Source: Candidatus Hydrogenedentota bacterium (GTDB lineage Bacteria > Hydrogenedentota > Hydrogenedentia > Hydrogenedentales > CAILVY01). From it: a DNA stretch of 53,469 nt. The DNA lies in assembly GCA_029565395.1 (NCBI GenBank), contig JAKQOG010000224.1, positions 1 through 53,469 of the forward strand. The letters are read 5' to 3'. The position numbers and the translations under genes are program-made. The number at the start of each line of letters is the position of its first letter. Within the stretch, counting starts at the first letter, position 1. This document shows positions 7,791 to 16,028 of the stretch, piece by piece. Below the pieces are notes generated by a model. It was not told the origin of the DNA. It saw only the letters and a program-made list of their open reading frames with translations, and searched no databases.

Positions 7791-9659
7791 ATGAAGAACG
7801 GCATGCTTGTACCCACAGCCGGAAAAACGTTCCGATATATGTTGCCATTGCTGTTTATGGCCATCCCAACGGCATGGGCCAGCCCGCATAGCGCCGACTA
7901 TCAGGAACCCGAAGGAATCATCAGTCTTTCAGAATTGTTGCGGGTTATCCAATTGTACAACGTCGGCACATTCCATTGTGATGCCGGAACAGAGGATGGG
8001 TATGCTCCGGGGACCGGCGATCAGTCGTGCACTCCGCACAATAGCGATTATACGCCTCGGGATTGGTCCATCAGTCTTTCCGAATTGCTGCGCATGATCC
8101 AATTTTACAATTCCGGCGGATATCACCTGGAATCCGGCACGGAAGACGGTTATGGCCCCGGCCCGGGCGATTTGTATGAGGGCGAAGGAGGGACAGAAGG
8201 AATGAATGAAGGGGCGGAAGAAGGGGAAGGCACTGTAGAAGGGACAGAAGAAGGTTCGCCTGGTGAAGGTTCTCCCGAGGAGGGCGAAATCCTGGAAGGT
8301 GAATCTGAAGGTTCTGTGGAAGGCCTGATGGAAGGCGCACCGGAAGGGGCGTTGGAAGGGACTGTCGAAGGAAGCGTGGAAGGTATAAACGAAGGGACGT
8401 TGGAAGGAATCGAAGAAGGGGCTCTTGAAGGTTCCACAGAAGGGATACAGGAAGGAGTTGAGGAAGGGCTGATCGAAGGATCCTCTGAAGGATCCGCGGA
8501 GGGATTCATTGAGGGCGAGGGAGTTGTCGAAGGTTCGACGGAAGGCGTTGTTGAAGGGGAGTTTGAAGGTGCCATCGAAGGGGAAGGGGTAATCGAAGGA
8601 TCTACGGAAGGGGATATCGAAGGAGAAGGTTCAGCAGAAGGGGAAGGAACAGCCGAAGGTTCTCCGGAAGGTACTGTCGAAGGGGAAGGAGAAGTTGAAG
8701 GTGTTATTGAAGGCGAAGGCAGCGTCGAAGGCTACATTGAAGGTGCAATCGAGGGTGAAGGCGTACCGGAAGGTTCGGTGGAAGGTTCTGAGGAAGGCGA
8801 AGAACCGGTCTATGCTATCGGATATACCACTGTTACCTACCAGGATCCCGCGCGCGGCAATCGAAACGTTGCCGTGAAAATTTACTATCCCGCGACCGCG
8901 GCAGGGCAGGATACCCCGGTGGCCGGTGATGCAGGCACAACATTCCCAGTGTTAATCTTCGGCCATGGCTTCCTCATCGGGATTGATTACTACGGCTATC
9001 TGTGGGATGCTCTGGTCCCCAAAGGCTATATCGCCCTTTTGTGCAACACTGAAACCGGCGTCCTTCCCAATCATTCCAATTTCGGCCAGGATTTGGCCTT
9101 CCTGGCAGACCGGTTCCAGGCGGAAGGCGCGGATGCCGGTTCCCGATTCTATGGGAAAGTGGCCAACAAAACCGCCGTCATGGGACACAGCATGGGCGGC
9201 GGCTCCACCTTCCTCTCCGTCCAATACAGCGCCAACATCACCACCATCGTGACGTTTGCCGCCGCCGAAACCAATCCCTCGGCCATTTCCGCCGCCGCGG
9301 GCATCACACTCCCGGCCTTGGTGTTTTCCGGCACCTCAGACTGCGTCGCGCCACCGGACAGCCATCAGACCCCGATGTACAACGCATTGCCCCCCCTCTG
9401 CAAATATCACATCAACATCACCCAGGGAAGTCATTGCCAGTTTGCACAAAACTCCACCATTTGCCAGGCTGGCGAAATCATCTGCTTCGGAGCCACCTTT
9501 GTCGACGATGCCGTCCAAAAAGCACTCACCACAGAGTTCACCAGCATCTGGCTGTCCGCCTTTCTGAAAAACGACGTCAACGCCGGCGCGGAATTCGTCA
9601 ACGCGCTCGACACCGAAACATCAGCAGAAAGAATTGCCTACACAGGATTGTGTAACTAG
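7791..9659 (+). CDS. Secreted alpha/beta hydrolase with LSELLR (dockerin-like) repeats and an EGxx stalk
   Basis: A 622-residue exported protein in three parts. After a signal peptide (about 1-30), residues 33-125 hold two copies of a roughly 45-residue unit (LSELLRVIQLYN...GTEDGYAPG and LSELLRMIQFYN...GTEDGYGPG). Residues about 130-338 are a pure low-complexity stalk of EGxx tetrapeptides. Residues 340-622 are an alpha/beta hydrolase of the chlorophyllase/PET-hydrolase-like type, with oxyanion motif GHGF, nucleophile Ser467 in GHSMGGG, Asp517 in GTSDC and His548 in QGSHCQF. It probably hydrolyses an ester outside the cell while attached through the N-terminal repeats. ATG 7791 has GGGGAG upstream; an in-frame GTG lies six bases earlier. 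The same repeat pair ends the protein at 35340-39560. Confidence 0.8.
   Translation: MKNGMLVPTAGKTFRYMLPLLFMAIPTAWASPHSADYQEPEGIISLSELLRVIQLYNVGTFHCDAGTEDGYAPGTGDQSCTPHNSDYTPRDWSISLSELLRMIQFYNSGGYHLESGTEDGYGPGPGDLYEGEGGTEGMNEGAEEGEGTVEGTEEGSPGEGSPEEGEILEGESEGSVEGLMEGAPEGALEGTVEGSVEGINEGTLEGIEEGALEGSTEGIQEGVEEGLIEGSSEGSAEGFIEGEGVVEGSTEGVVEGEFEGAIEGEGVIEGSTEGDIEGEGSAEGEGTAEGSPEGTVEGEGEVEGVIEGEGSVEGYIEGAIEGEGVPEGSVEGSEEGEEPVYAIGYTTVTYQDPARGNRNVAVKIYYPATAAGQDTPVAGDAGTTFPVLIFGHGFLIGIDYYGYLWDALVPKGYIALLCNTETGVLPNHSNFGQDLAFLADRFQAEGADAGSRFYGKVANKTAVMGHSMGGGSTFLSVQYSANITTIVTFAAAETNPSAISAAAGITLPALVFSGTSDCVAPPDSHQTPMYNALPPLCKYHINITQGSHCQFAQNSTICQAGEIICFGATFVDDAVQKALTTEFTSIWLSAFLKNDVNAGAEFVNALDTETSAERIAYTGLCN
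8178..8804 (+). repeat. EGxx-coding low-complexity tract
   Basis: About 627 bases of degenerate 12-base units coding for Glu-Gly-x-x, near 50 units. The variable positions alternate among small, hydrophobic and acidic residues. Codons vary from unit to unit (gaa/gag, ggt/ggg/gga/ggc), so the repeat is kept at protein level rather than being a recent DNA expansion. The opposite strand reads as a Ser-Pro repeat, which is only a shadow. Confidence 0.85.
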
Positions 9660-9666
9660 ACTAGAT

Positions 9667-12576
9667 TCATTGTTTCGTGCCGTTGAACACCACCTTAAAC
9701 TCTTTCAGCGCCTCATTAGGCTCAAAATGTACGCGCACCCCTTTGGGCGCTTTCGCATCGATGATCACGGTTGTACCATCCACTTTCCAGGAAACTTCTA
9801 CCGGGCCGTGCGGCGTGGCGGATGCGCCTTTTGCCCACGTCAGGCCGTTTAACCGGGGACTAATCGTGAACGACGTGCTGCCCGGCGCCTCCGGCAGAAT
9901 CCCCAGGACTATCCGGTTCAGGAAAAGAATCGGCGCGGACGACCACGCATGCGTATGACTCCGCGTGGGGAATCCGCCATGGCCAGTGGTGCCGCTGGGG
10001 AAGCTTTCCCACACCGTCGTGGCCCCTGCTTCCAGCATCGGATCGTAATACTTGTGAATCGCCTCGATAATCTTATCCGCATAGCCCATTTTCTCCATGG
10101 CGGCAAACAGGTACATCGCCACAAAGGGAGAACCCACCTGCGTCATGTCCTTGGGGGGATTGAGCATTTTGTCCAGCACAATACTCTTGCGATCCTCCGG
10201 AACCACGTCGTATAAAAGGCTCAAGAAGCAATTGTGTATGGAATAGTTGGTGCTGACCTTGCCGTCTTCATGGACGCTGTCGGGATACGCGCCTGCTTCC
10301 GGATTCCACACGTCATTGACCGCTTTCTTCAGCGAATCGCGGTAGTGCGCCAGCCATTCCGTATCCTGCGTGCTGCCAATAGCCTCCGCACAGCGCAAGG
10401 CGGCATCGGCCGCGCCCGCGGCGAGAATGCTGTTGTACACCACGGTGCTGTGACCGCTGTCGATGTTCGTCCAGTCAAAGAAATTCCAGAAGGGCACGCT
10501 GAACAGGCCTTGTTTGTCGGTATAATTCGAAGCATTCCGCAAATTTTTGACCAGATATGGGTAGATCCATTCGACAAATTCCTTGTCCCCCGACCATGAA
10601 TAGTAATCCCACGCCATGATACCCCACAGGAAGCCGAACGACGGAATGATTACTTCCCACGTCGAAGGCACCTGCGATTGAATTAGCGGATAGCGATCCA
10701 GCGAACGCGCAATAAGCTTGAGACAGCGCTTGCCCAGATCGCCGCTGCCAAACGCGGTATACGAAAGCAGGGATTCATTGCGCGAATCACCCACCCAGAG
10801 GGTCTGTTCGTAGAGCGGGCAATCCGTATAGGTGTCTTCCATGCACAGTTTCAAAGTGCGCGCCGAAATCTCCCACGTTTTGGTGAGCTTGGGATCGCTG
10901 CACGCAAAACGTCCCTCCGGCTGCACCGGATAGGTGGACTCGATCAGCCGGAATGCTTTCAGCGTGGCCGGGCGCGTCTGATGGCGCAGCGTGATGAAAA
11001 GATATTGTTGCGAACGGCGCATCAGGCTGGTGAAGCGGTTCACCCCCTCCGAACAAATGTAGCGCATGCCGTTCCGGTAGCGCTCCGTGTCCTGCACCCG
11101 CCCATCCGGCGCGATATACTCCACGCCGAAAATATCCACTATCAGGCCCGCTTCCGCATCAATTTCAAACTGGTAAAAACCGATATCCTGCTCGCCCAGA
11201 TCATAAATAAGCTCCACATCGCCTGCACTCGAAGGATTCACGGTGCAGACACCGCCTTCCTTCAGGAGGGCTTCGGGCGTTTCCACCACCGCCTTCGCAT
11301 CCTTCACCACTTCACGCGTTTTGAACAGGAAATAGGAGGCCTCCGTCCACTCACCGGGCTGAATACTTCGCGCCTTATCCGCGAGCCGGCCCGTAAACCC
11401 TTCCTGCGTGGCGCTGTTTTGGAGATGGTCCTTAAGCGCCTCTTTAATGGGCCGCTCAATCTCCCGCCGTTGGTCATTCGACAACAGCGACCAATCCAGA
11501 TCGCTATATAGAACCGGTTCAAGATCGAATGCCGTATAACACCACGGCGCGCTTTCATTATTGTCCTTCGGATTTTTCAACACCAGCGGTTTATCCGCCT
11601 TGATGTGTATCTCCGTATCGCTCCGCCAATGACCGAAATATTCCGTCAGGGCGCAGAAGACAAAATGCTGGCCCGGCTCCAGGGCAAAAACGTTATCCAT
11701 GGCGGACTGACCGTCCACCCGCACGGCGTTTCCATCCGCATTGATGGTAAGCACGCCTCCTTGCGGCATATTGGCCACCGTGGCGTACGCCCCGGTAATC
11801 GCACACTTGTTATTGGCCTCCAACACGCCCTTGACCGCCCAACAGGACGTGGGGAAGATAAAGGTTTGTCCTTCACTCCGCTTTACCACCTGGGCGCCAG
11901 CAAATTTCTTTAAGGCAAACGGTTTTCGGGTGAGCAGCGGACAATCCCTCGGTTCAAGGTTCTTCCAGGGGCCTTCCCCTGCCGGATACCGCACCACCGC
12001 TGGTGTGAAGGCGCCGGTATCGGCATTGCGCGCGTCATAAATCTCAAATGGCCCCAACTGCACCGACTGCTTGGGCGCATATTTTGCCCACGCCGGCGCT
12101 TCCCGCACCTCCCATGTGGCATCGGTCACAATCTGAACCGGATCGCCTTGTTGTGGCTGCGCATCCAACTGTGCGAGCAGCCCGGCCTCCTGCGGAAGCT
12201 GATGGAAGGTGCCAATGCCGAAGAATTTCGCAATCACGCGGATTTCGTTCTTGCCGGGTTTGAGATAGGGCGCCACATCGATCACGTCGTATTGATAATG
12301 CTCCGGCCAACTACGGCTCGGACCGTCATTCACCCATTCTCCGTTCACATACAGCCGGTAATAGGTATCAGCCGTAATTCGAAGCACCGCGGACTTAACC
12401 TCCGGGAGATCAAATTGCTTGCGCGCCTCGATGGTGTCGTTATACCCGCCGTAGTCCGTGCGTTCCTGCCAAATCCACGCCGCGCGCCATGCCGAAAGTT
12501 CCGCCGCATCCGCAGGGGAGGCTGTAAACAACATACTCGAAATCAAAATACTCGCATTCACCATGATAGATCCCAT
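9667..12576 (-). CDS. Secreted alpha-L-rhamnosidase-like protein (GH78)
   Basis: A 969-residue exported enzyme with a signal peptide of about 24 residues. The N-terminal beta-sandwich domains include WIWQERTDYGGYNDT and RLYVNGEWVNDGPSRSWPEHYQYD, typical of GH78 rhamnosidase N-domains. The catalytic (alpha/alpha)6 barrel begins about residue 560. The GH78 active-site loop appears as DCPLYEQTLWVGDSRNE, with acidic residues at the usual places, and the later acid lies in TTVWESFPSG. The C-terminal beta domain includes FTISPRLNGLTWAKG. It would remove alpha-L-rhamnose from plant, algal or bacterial glycans. The gene stops 8 bases after the convergent hydrolase gene. The ATG at 12576 gives the full signal sequence; a second in-frame ATG is at 12564. 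Confidence 0.85.
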   Translation of the reverse strand: MGSIMVNASILISSMLFTASPADAAELSAWRAAWIWQERTDYGGYNDTIEARKQFDLPEVKSAVLRITADTYYRLYVNGEWVNDGPSRSWPEHYQYDVIDVAPYLKPGKNEIRVIAKFFGIGTFHQLPQEAGLLAQLDAQPQQGDPVQIVTDATWEVREAPAWAKYAPKQSVQLGPFEIYDARNADTGAFTPAVVRYPAGEGPWKNLEPRDCPLLTRKPFALKKFAGAQVVKRSEGQTFIFPTSCWAVKGVLEANNKCAITGAYATVANMPQGGVLTINADGNAVRVDGQSAMDNVFALEPGQHFVFCALTEYFGHWRSDTEIHIKADKPLVLKNPKDNNESAPWCYTAFDLEPVLYSDLDWSLLSNDQRREIERPIKEALKDHLQNSATQEGFTGRLADKARSIQPGEWTEASYFLFKTREVVKDAKAVVETPEALLKEGGVCTVNPSSAGDVELIYDLGEQDIGFYQFEIDAEAGLIVDIFGVEYIAPDGRVQDTERYRNGMRYICSEGVNRFTSLMRRSQQYLFITLRHQTRPATLKAFRLIESTYPVQPEGRFACSDPKLTKTWEISARTLKLCMEDTYTDCPLYEQTLWVGDSRNESLLSYTAFGSGDLGKRCLKLIARSLDRYPLIQSQVPSTWEVIIPSFGFLWGIMAWDYYSWSGDKEFVEWIYPYLVKNLRNASNYTDKQGLFSVPFWNFFDWTNIDSGHSTVVYNSILAAGAADAALRCAEAIGSTQDTEWLAHYRDSLKKAVNDVWNPEAGAYPDSVHEDGKVSTNYSIHNCFLSLLYDVVPEDRKSIVLDKMLNPPKDMTQVGSPFVAMYLFAAMEKMGYADKIIEAIHKYYDPMLEAGATTVWESFPSGTTGHGGFPTRSHTHAWSSAPILFLNRIVLGILPEAPGSTSFTISPRLNGLTWAKGASATPHGPVEVSWKVDGTTVIIDAKAPKGVRVHFEPNEALKEFKVVFNGTKQ

Positions 12577-12729
12577 GTCTTGCTTCTTTTCCTGGTTGGA
12601 GTTGATACACTACACAATGAAACCGTAAGTGTAAATAGGGGGAATCTTCAGGTCAAGAAATAGAAAACAAGAAATAGACCCAGATATTTGCACACTCCTC
12701 TTAGGAATAATAATTTTAGCTTGCCCGCA

Positions 12730-12951
12730 TCAGATCAAATCAAGAAACTCGTCAACAGTGAGCCCCGCATGTCCGATCAGTGCGCGCAATGTGCCCACGG
12801 ATAGCTCTTTGTGTTGTGGGATGGAGAGATTGACACGCACCCCAGGTTTCGTCATTACAAGATGACTTCCGACCTGCCCCACCGCGTTCCATCCGGCGTG
12901 TTGAAACGCTTTGGCTGCTTCTTTACCGGAGATATTATTGAGACGGCCCAT
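12730..12951 (-). CDS. hicA: HicA-type mRNA interferase toxin
   Basis: A 73-residue protein with the HicA double-stranded-RNA-binding-like fold. It has ISGKEAAKAFQHAGW at the N-terminal helix, the catalytic His in VGSHLVM, and the closing strand/helix LSIPQHKELSVGTLRALIGHAGLTVDEFL. It should cleave mRNA and be neutralised by the HicB encoded 5 bases upstream. Antitoxin-first order means HicB is made before the toxin. The ATG at 12951 is chosen because upstream in-frame codons lie inside hicB. Confidence 0.9.
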   Translation of the reverse strand: MGRLNNISGKEAAKAFQHAGWNAVGQVGSHLVMTKPGVRVNLSIPQHKELSVGTLRALIGHAGLTVDEFLDLI

Positions 12952-12956
12952 GGCCG

Positions 12957-13172
12957 TTACACGGCCACGACTACAGGCGGTTGACAGGAATTCTCGGAAA
13001 GTGCCGCAGCCGCTTTTTGATCTTCCGCCCAGAGCCACGCCGTAATCGCTTCACGGATATTCACAAGGGCTTCTTCTTCAGTGCGGCCTTGCGAAACACA
13101 ACCAGGCAGGGCGGGACATTCAACCACAATCCACCCATCTTCTGCCTGTTCCATTTTCACATGAAAGACCAT
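12957..13172 (-). CDS. hicB: HicB-type antitoxin
   Basis: A 71-residue protein with the partial RNase H-like HicB fold: WIVVECPALPGCVSQGRTEEEALVNIREAI is the standard family core. There is no clear C-terminal DNA-binding helix-turn-helix or ribbon-helix-helix, as in short HicB proteins, so autoregulation may be weak or need the complex. ATG 13172 follows AAGGAAT; an in-frame start ten codons earlier has no ribosome-binding site. It forms a bicistron with hicA. Confidence 0.9.
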   Translation of the reverse strand: MVFHVKMEQAEDGWIVVECPALPGCVSQGRTEEEALVNIREAITAWLWAEDQKAAAALSENSCQPPVVVAV

Positions 13173-13204
13173 GAATATAATTCCTTGTTCACTTTTTCTC
13201 AACC

Positions 13205-13213
13205 ATTATAGCA
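13205..13213 (-). promoter_or_regulatory. Extended -10 promoter for hicBA
   Basis: On the minus strand TGCTATAAT reads as a consensus extended -10 (TGn TATAAT), about 33 bases upstream of the hicB ATG. The -35 region is poor (GGAAAA), which is usual for extended -10 promoters. This is a sequence prediction only. Confidence 0.45.
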
Positions 13214-13273
13214 CGAGCAATGGCAATTTTCCTGAATATCACAATGCTTTGCCAAGTGAATAGGAAAACGGGG

Positions 13274-15919
13274 TTATTTGGCATTCAACCATTCAATCAA
13301 TGAGAGCACGGCATTGCCTTCTTTTTTGAGGTTAAGTGCCTGAATAACCACTGATCCGTCTTTTGTGGCGGATTTAGGGACGTCATATTCCAGCCAGCGG
13401 CCTTCGGAAAAGTTTTCGATGGCGCCCAGGGAAACGCCATCCACGTTTATTTCTTCCCTGCGCCCGCCGTAAAAACGATCCGGGTCAATGACAAAGAGCC
13501 GAAGTTTTCCGGCCGACTTTTTCGGCACGTCAAGGCGAATCCGCAGTTCGGTCTCGTGGGCGCGGCAATGGTATACCGGTGGGAGCCAGTGCGGTCCCCA
13601 AGCGCTCAAAAAGCCCTGTTCCACCTGAACGCCGAAACCTTTGGCCGCCTGGATCACTTCATTTCCCTGTACGCCGCATTTCATGGAGAATTTCAGCGTT
13701 TCCGGAAGCGGCGCGGGATGCTCAACCAAAATCTGGACGGTTTGGCCTTTGATGGACACCGGCTCGCCATTTTTCACCGTCCGCACTGGTTGGAACGGCT
13801 CATAGAGGTCCGCCTCGGTCACATTGCCCGTTAAGAATTCCCAGAAATACAAACGATCATTGGCGGATGTATTGGATACTGCAATCGCACGCTGGTCCGT
13901 TTTACAGTGGCCATGAACACGATACGGCAACGCTGCGGCGTTGGCGGGGACATATTTTGGCGAAGGTTCCCCCTGCCCCGCCGTTACTTCCTTGATCCGC
14001 GCGTCCATCGTGTCGTAGTACTTCCCGAGAAACACAATATCGGCCAATTCCGTGCGGAGCCGCTGCACTTCCTTGATGTACCCGCCGATCGTGCGATATT
14101 GAGGATTTCCAAGCGTATTCTGGTAGGAATCCGGCTCCATGCAAATGACCGCACCCGTCAATACCGCGCCGTTTACCCCATTGAAATCCAGCGGGGCGGA
14201 AACATGCTGGCACGCGGTCCATTCCGGGAACACATACCGCAGCGGCGCGATATCATTTCCTGCCGCATTGCGATAGAACACGTCCACGAAAGGAATCAGG
14301 CGGTCCTGGCTGGCCTCGGAGGCGAAGCAAAAATCCGGATTCACGGCGCGGCACGCCTCGCGCGCACGGCCCATGGCCTGCACCAAACCTTCACACAACG
14401 CCACGTCGGGCTTGAGCGTGTTGCGCGGGTTGAAATCCAGCGCGGACCCCGCCACCACCTTGTCGATCTGCAATCCGTTCGCGCCAGACTTTGCAATCTC
14501 GACAAACTGCTTCTCCAAAATCTTTTCAAACTCAGGAACCACCGACGCCAGCATGTGCCGGCGCACACTGAGCCCCAGCCGCGCGGTGAGCGTACTCTCG
14601 CCCCACGCCATCCAATTCGGCGTCTTACCGAACGTGTCTTGATGCGTATATGCCTGAAGTTCGTTGCGGTACCATTCCGTATTGCAATCCATGACGTTGT
14701 AATTGGCGAAGACCAGCACCTTGTCACCATGCCCGTTGATGGAATGCATCAGTTCGAGGAATCCCTGCCAGCCTCCCAGCTTCTCTTCCGGCACATAGGC
14801 GGGATAATCGCGCTCGATGCCGCCCTTGTCCCAGCCGATCAACTCATTGCAATGAATCCCGCAGGCATGCGCGTCCTGGGTCCACTGATCATAGGTTTTG
14901 TAGTCGGCGATGATTTTGTCTTCCGGCTGATACAAAATCGAAGTGAACCATGCGCTTTCCTTGCGAAGCCAACTGTCCGATTTGTCGAACGGGAAATGTT
15001 CCAGAAACCATTCTCGATACCCTAGCGAGGCCTTGTGCCAATCGCCCTGATGCAGCCGCAGGATAAACTCGCCACTCTCAAGCGTTTCACCCGATTTTAT
15101 GTATGGATAACGCACATGCGAAAACACCAACCCCACCGGCGCGCCACCTGCTTCCTCCGGCGTCATCCAGGTGCGGTCGGGCCGCCCGCTCGTGGTTGGA
15201 TACAGGTACGTGTGCCAGGTGCTCAAGCGGAACGTGATGTCGTGATACCCCATGTAGAGTCCGCGGTCCATTTCCGCGTTATAGAGGTCCCACCATGGCA
15301 TCACCATACCGGGATAACTGGTGGAGAATTCCGCGGCTTCCGCGCCTAGGCCGCGTCCGCCGGGAAACCATTGAAACAAGGGCGTGGAATGACCGCAACT
15401 CGTGTAATGGGGAATTGCGGTCATCGGCATTCCGGATTTCCCGAAATTGGTCCAGCCGCCAATCCTGGGGAACCAGAACTCGGCGATGGGATACTCCGTA
15501 GGATTGGTCAGTTTCGCACGGAATTTAATCGTATCGCCGTCTAACATGATGCTGTAGTTCAATTCGATGGGATACTCGCCCCGTTCGGAGGTCATCGCCT
15601 CAAACCGCACATCAATTTGCTTTTTAGAAGCCTTCACGGAGGCCACATGCTGCTTCTCGCCGTCGATATAGTTCGCCCCGTACTCCGGCAGGGGTAGCCC
15701 AATCCGGAAATTGGCCGCCAGCCGTTGCTCTTCGATCAACTCTATGGACAGACTCTTCACCACCAACGATTCGATCACGCCACTGTTTGAATTTACCCCG
15801 ATGGAGAAATAGTCATTCTCGATGGTTACCAAGGAGGCAGAGGTATCCTGTGCATGGCTGTATAAAGAAATACCTGCACAAAGAAAAACGACGAGGAAGG
15901 CTGGAGAAAACATTTTCAT
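13274..15919 (-). CDS. Secreted DUF6259-family protein
   Basis: An 881-residue exported protein with a signal peptide (MKMFSPAFLVVFLCAGISL, about 1-24). It opens with a beta-sandwich region (ENDYFSIGVNSNSGVIESL) and continues into a central TIM-barrel-like region. In that region ANGLQIDKVVAG, PDFCFASEASQDR and NELIGWDKGG carry conserved acidic residues. It closes with a beta-rich C-terminus. This matches the DUF6259 family, common in Planctomycetes, Lentisphaerota and Hydrogenedentota genomes and thought to be glycoside-hydrolase-like; the substrate is unknown. The frame stays open upstream to 16177, but that extension lies inside phnW and lacks a ribosome-binding site. AAAGGAG before ATG 15919 fixes the start. 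Confidence 0.75.
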   Translation of the reverse strand: MKMFSPAFLVVFLCAGISLYSHAQDTSASLVTIENDYFSIGVNSNSGVIESLVVKSLSIELIEEQRLAANFRIGLPLPEYGANYIDGEKQHVASVKASKKQIDVRFEAMTSERGEYPIELNYSIMLDGDTIKFRAKLTNPTEYPIAEFWFPRIGGWTNFGKSGMPMTAIPHYTSCGHSTPLFQWFPGGRGLGAEAAEFSTSYPGMVMPWWDLYNAEMDRGLYMGYHDITFRLSTWHTYLYPTTSGRPDRTWMTPEEAGGAPVGLVFSHVRYPYIKSGETLESGEFILRLHQGDWHKASLGYREWFLEHFPFDKSDSWLRKESAWFTSILYQPEDKIIADYKTYDQWTQDAHACGIHCNELIGWDKGGIERDYPAYVPEEKLGGWQGFLELMHSINGHGDKVLVFANYNVMDCNTEWYRNELQAYTHQDTFGKTPNWMAWGESTLTARLGLSVRRHMLASVVPEFEKILEKQFVEIAKSGANGLQIDKVVAGSALDFNPRNTLKPDVALCEGLVQAMGRAREACRAVNPDFCFASEASQDRLIPFVDVFYRNAAGNDIAPLRYVFPEWTACQHVSAPLDFNGVNGAVLTGAVICMEPDSYQNTLGNPQYRTIGGYIKEVQRLRTELADIVFLGKYYDTMDARIKEVTAGQGEPSPKYVPANAAALPYRVHGHCKTDQRAIAVSNTSANDRLYFWEFLTGNVTEADLYEPFQPVRTVKNGEPVSIKGQTVQILVEHPAPLPETLKFSMKCGVQGNEVIQAAKGFGVQVEQGFLSAWGPHWLPPVYHCRAHETELRIRLDVPKKSAGKLRLFVIDPDRFYGGRREEINVDGVSLGAIENFSEGRWLEYDVPKSATKDGSVVIQALNLKKEGNAVLSLIEWLNAK

Positions 15920-15959
15920 GAGAATGCCGCTCCTTTGGTTCTTAATACATATGCGCTCG

Positions 15960-16010
15960 TTCTGCGTGAGTATATATGCTCGTTCCCACGTTCCACTTAG
16001 GAACGCACTT
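15960..16010. repeat. Degenerate REP-like palindrome
   Basis: The 109-base spacer between the DUF6259 gene and phnW contains TGCTCGTTCCCACGTTCC ACTTAGGAACGCAC. Its core CGTTCC-ACTTA-GGAACG (15989-16005) is a perfect 6-bp stem. It resembles the widespread bacterial GTTCCCACGC...GCGTGGGAACG palindrome in decayed form. It could also act as a weak terminator behind phnW. Confidence 0.4.
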
Positions 16011-16028
16011 GCTTTGTGAAGAGATGCG

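Noticed and set aside
8150..8575. Long minus-strand frame reading as a Ser-Pro repeat protein (also at 35776-36024 and 37576-38130 on the plus strand)
   Set aside because: These are antisense shadows of the EGxx-coding tracts; they lack ribosome-binding sites, signal peptides and any domain outside the repeat.
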